The position numbers and the translations under genes are program-made. DNA of 31,271 nucleotides, taken from the IMG/VR virus record IMGVR_UViG_3300046009_006356, positions 1 through 31,271 of that record. One strand, given 5' to 3'. This document shows positions 30,747 through 31,271 of the stretch, piece after piece (position 1 is the stretch's first letter; each line of letters opens with the position of its first letter). This DNA is from a virus. The notes under the pieces are model-generated. The model ran no database searches, was not told the DNA's origin, and worked only from the letters and a program-made list of their open reading frames with translations.

Positions 30747-31271
30747 TCAGAAAGTTCCGCCGTCTATGTTTGCAACAATCGTGGCAACGGTATATGTTGC
30801 GGCACTTGTGTCGATTGTGCCTGTTGGTTGTGCAGTAAGCCCCGTAAAGAACTTGAACTTTCCACTATCGCTTGCATCCCTGAAGGATCCTGCGTATCTG
30901 GTTGCTCCCGATGTGTAGATACCGAACCAACCCAAGTCAAGGCTGTCTGCCGCGTTACCTGTTCCCAATGCAATCAGGGAATCTTCCACCACGAAAGTAT
31001 CGACATTTGCGGTGAATACCGTTCCGTTTACCGTCAGGTTTCCAGGAATCGTTACATTGTTTGCTAGTCCTACCGTAATGGTTCCTGCGCTGTTTGTTAC
31101 GACTGTTTCGTTTGCAGTACCGGTGATCGTCAGGGTTTGACCGAGATTTATCGTGGAAGAACCACCACCTCCTGCAAATATGATTGAGGAATTTGCAAGT
31201 TGCGTATTGCTTACACCACCGGTCTTGATGGTTACATCTCCACCCGCACTTACATCGAAGGATGCGCTGTT
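30747..31271 (-). CDS. Tail-fibre-like protein (5' end beyond window)
   Basis: 174 residues of open frame run from the right edge to TGA at 30747-30749; the start is outside. The visible part is glycine-rich beta (VTIKTGGVSNTQLANSSIIF, INLGQTLTITGTANETVVTN), then GLANNVTIPGNLTVNGTVFT and VDTFVVEDSLIALGTGNAAD, then a GWFGIYTSGATRYAGSFRD segment. The NNVTIPGNLTVNGT motif followed by a short VxDxLIxLG strand is the hallmark of cyanophage-type fibre/adhesin proteins. It is upstream of the next fibre gene on the same strand, and a late-type promoter lies between them. Confidence 0.85.
   Translation of the reverse strand, partial: NSASFDVSAGGDVTIKTGGVSNTQLANSSIIFAGGGGSSTINLGQTLTITGTANETVVTNSAGTITVGLANNVTIPGNLTVNGTVFTANVDTFVVEDSLIALGTGNAADSLDLGWFGIYTSGATRYAGSFRDASDSGKFKFFTGLTAQPTGTIDTSAATYTVATIVANIDGGTF

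Overview
The window is a piece of a T4-like myovirus (contractile tail) genome. It is densely packed, with many ATGA and TGATG overlaps, one tRNA, no rRNA and no insertion sequences. The set of T4-type genes and their marine/cyanophage-like size and order (gp48-gp53-hub-gp5-PAAR-gp25-gp6-gp7, gp4-gp54-gp26-tape measure, gp33-gp59-gp32) point to the exotic, cyanophage/pelagiphage/rhizobiophage-like branch rather than to coliphage T4 itself. The host cannot be read from the sequence. A B12-dependent ribonucleotide reductase suggests a host that has or obtains cobalamin.

Layout: (1) 1-13792, minus strand, is one baseplate operon transcribed leftwards: tube cap gp48, wedge gp53, gp27-like hub, gp5 spike (no lysozyme domain), an unknown 238-aa protein, a PAAR tip, a membrane-anchored GAF-like protein that I argue may be a T4 T-type holin, gp25, gp6 and a giant gp7-like wedge protein with sugar-binding modules that runs off the left edge. 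(2) 13860-19611, plus strand, is the divergent operon: gp4 head completion (apparently with an ATT start), a 195-aa phage protein, gp54-like tube protein, gp26 hub chaperone, a small ORF in the -1 frame, and the tape measure. It ends in a bidirectional terminator shared with gp32. (3) 19666-23243, minus strand, is replication and late-transcription control: a conserved phage protein, FmdB zinc ribbon, MGME1/RecB-like exonuclease, a small ORF, gp33 late coactivator, gp59 helicase loader and gp32. (4) 23265-23833, minus strand: tRNA-Glu(UUC), an extremely acidic 77-aa protein and a 72-aa protein, driven by a strong sigma70-like promoter. (5) 23971-25925, plus strand: a 379-aa unknown early gene, a DUF6433-like gene and two small genes. 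(6) 25901-28413, minus strand: RuvC-like nuclease and monomeric class II ribonucleotide reductase. (7) 28517-31271, minus strand: tail-fibre/adhesin genes running off the right edge.

Control: a T4-type late element, (C/A)TAAATA, sits just upstream of nearly every transcription unit (13816, 13833, 15973, 20653, 22701, 25107, 26484, 30709), and the phage encodes its own late coactivator gp33. Host-type sigma70 promoters mark the putative early genes, most clearly a divergent pair built on a perfect 17-bp palindrome at 23926-23942. Several genes seem to be transcribed with almost no leader.

The observations I would check first are a canonical -1 slippery site joining gp26 to the next ORF directly in front of the tape measure gene, the candidate holin inside the baseplate operon, the ATT start of gp4, and the leaderless and divergent early promoters.
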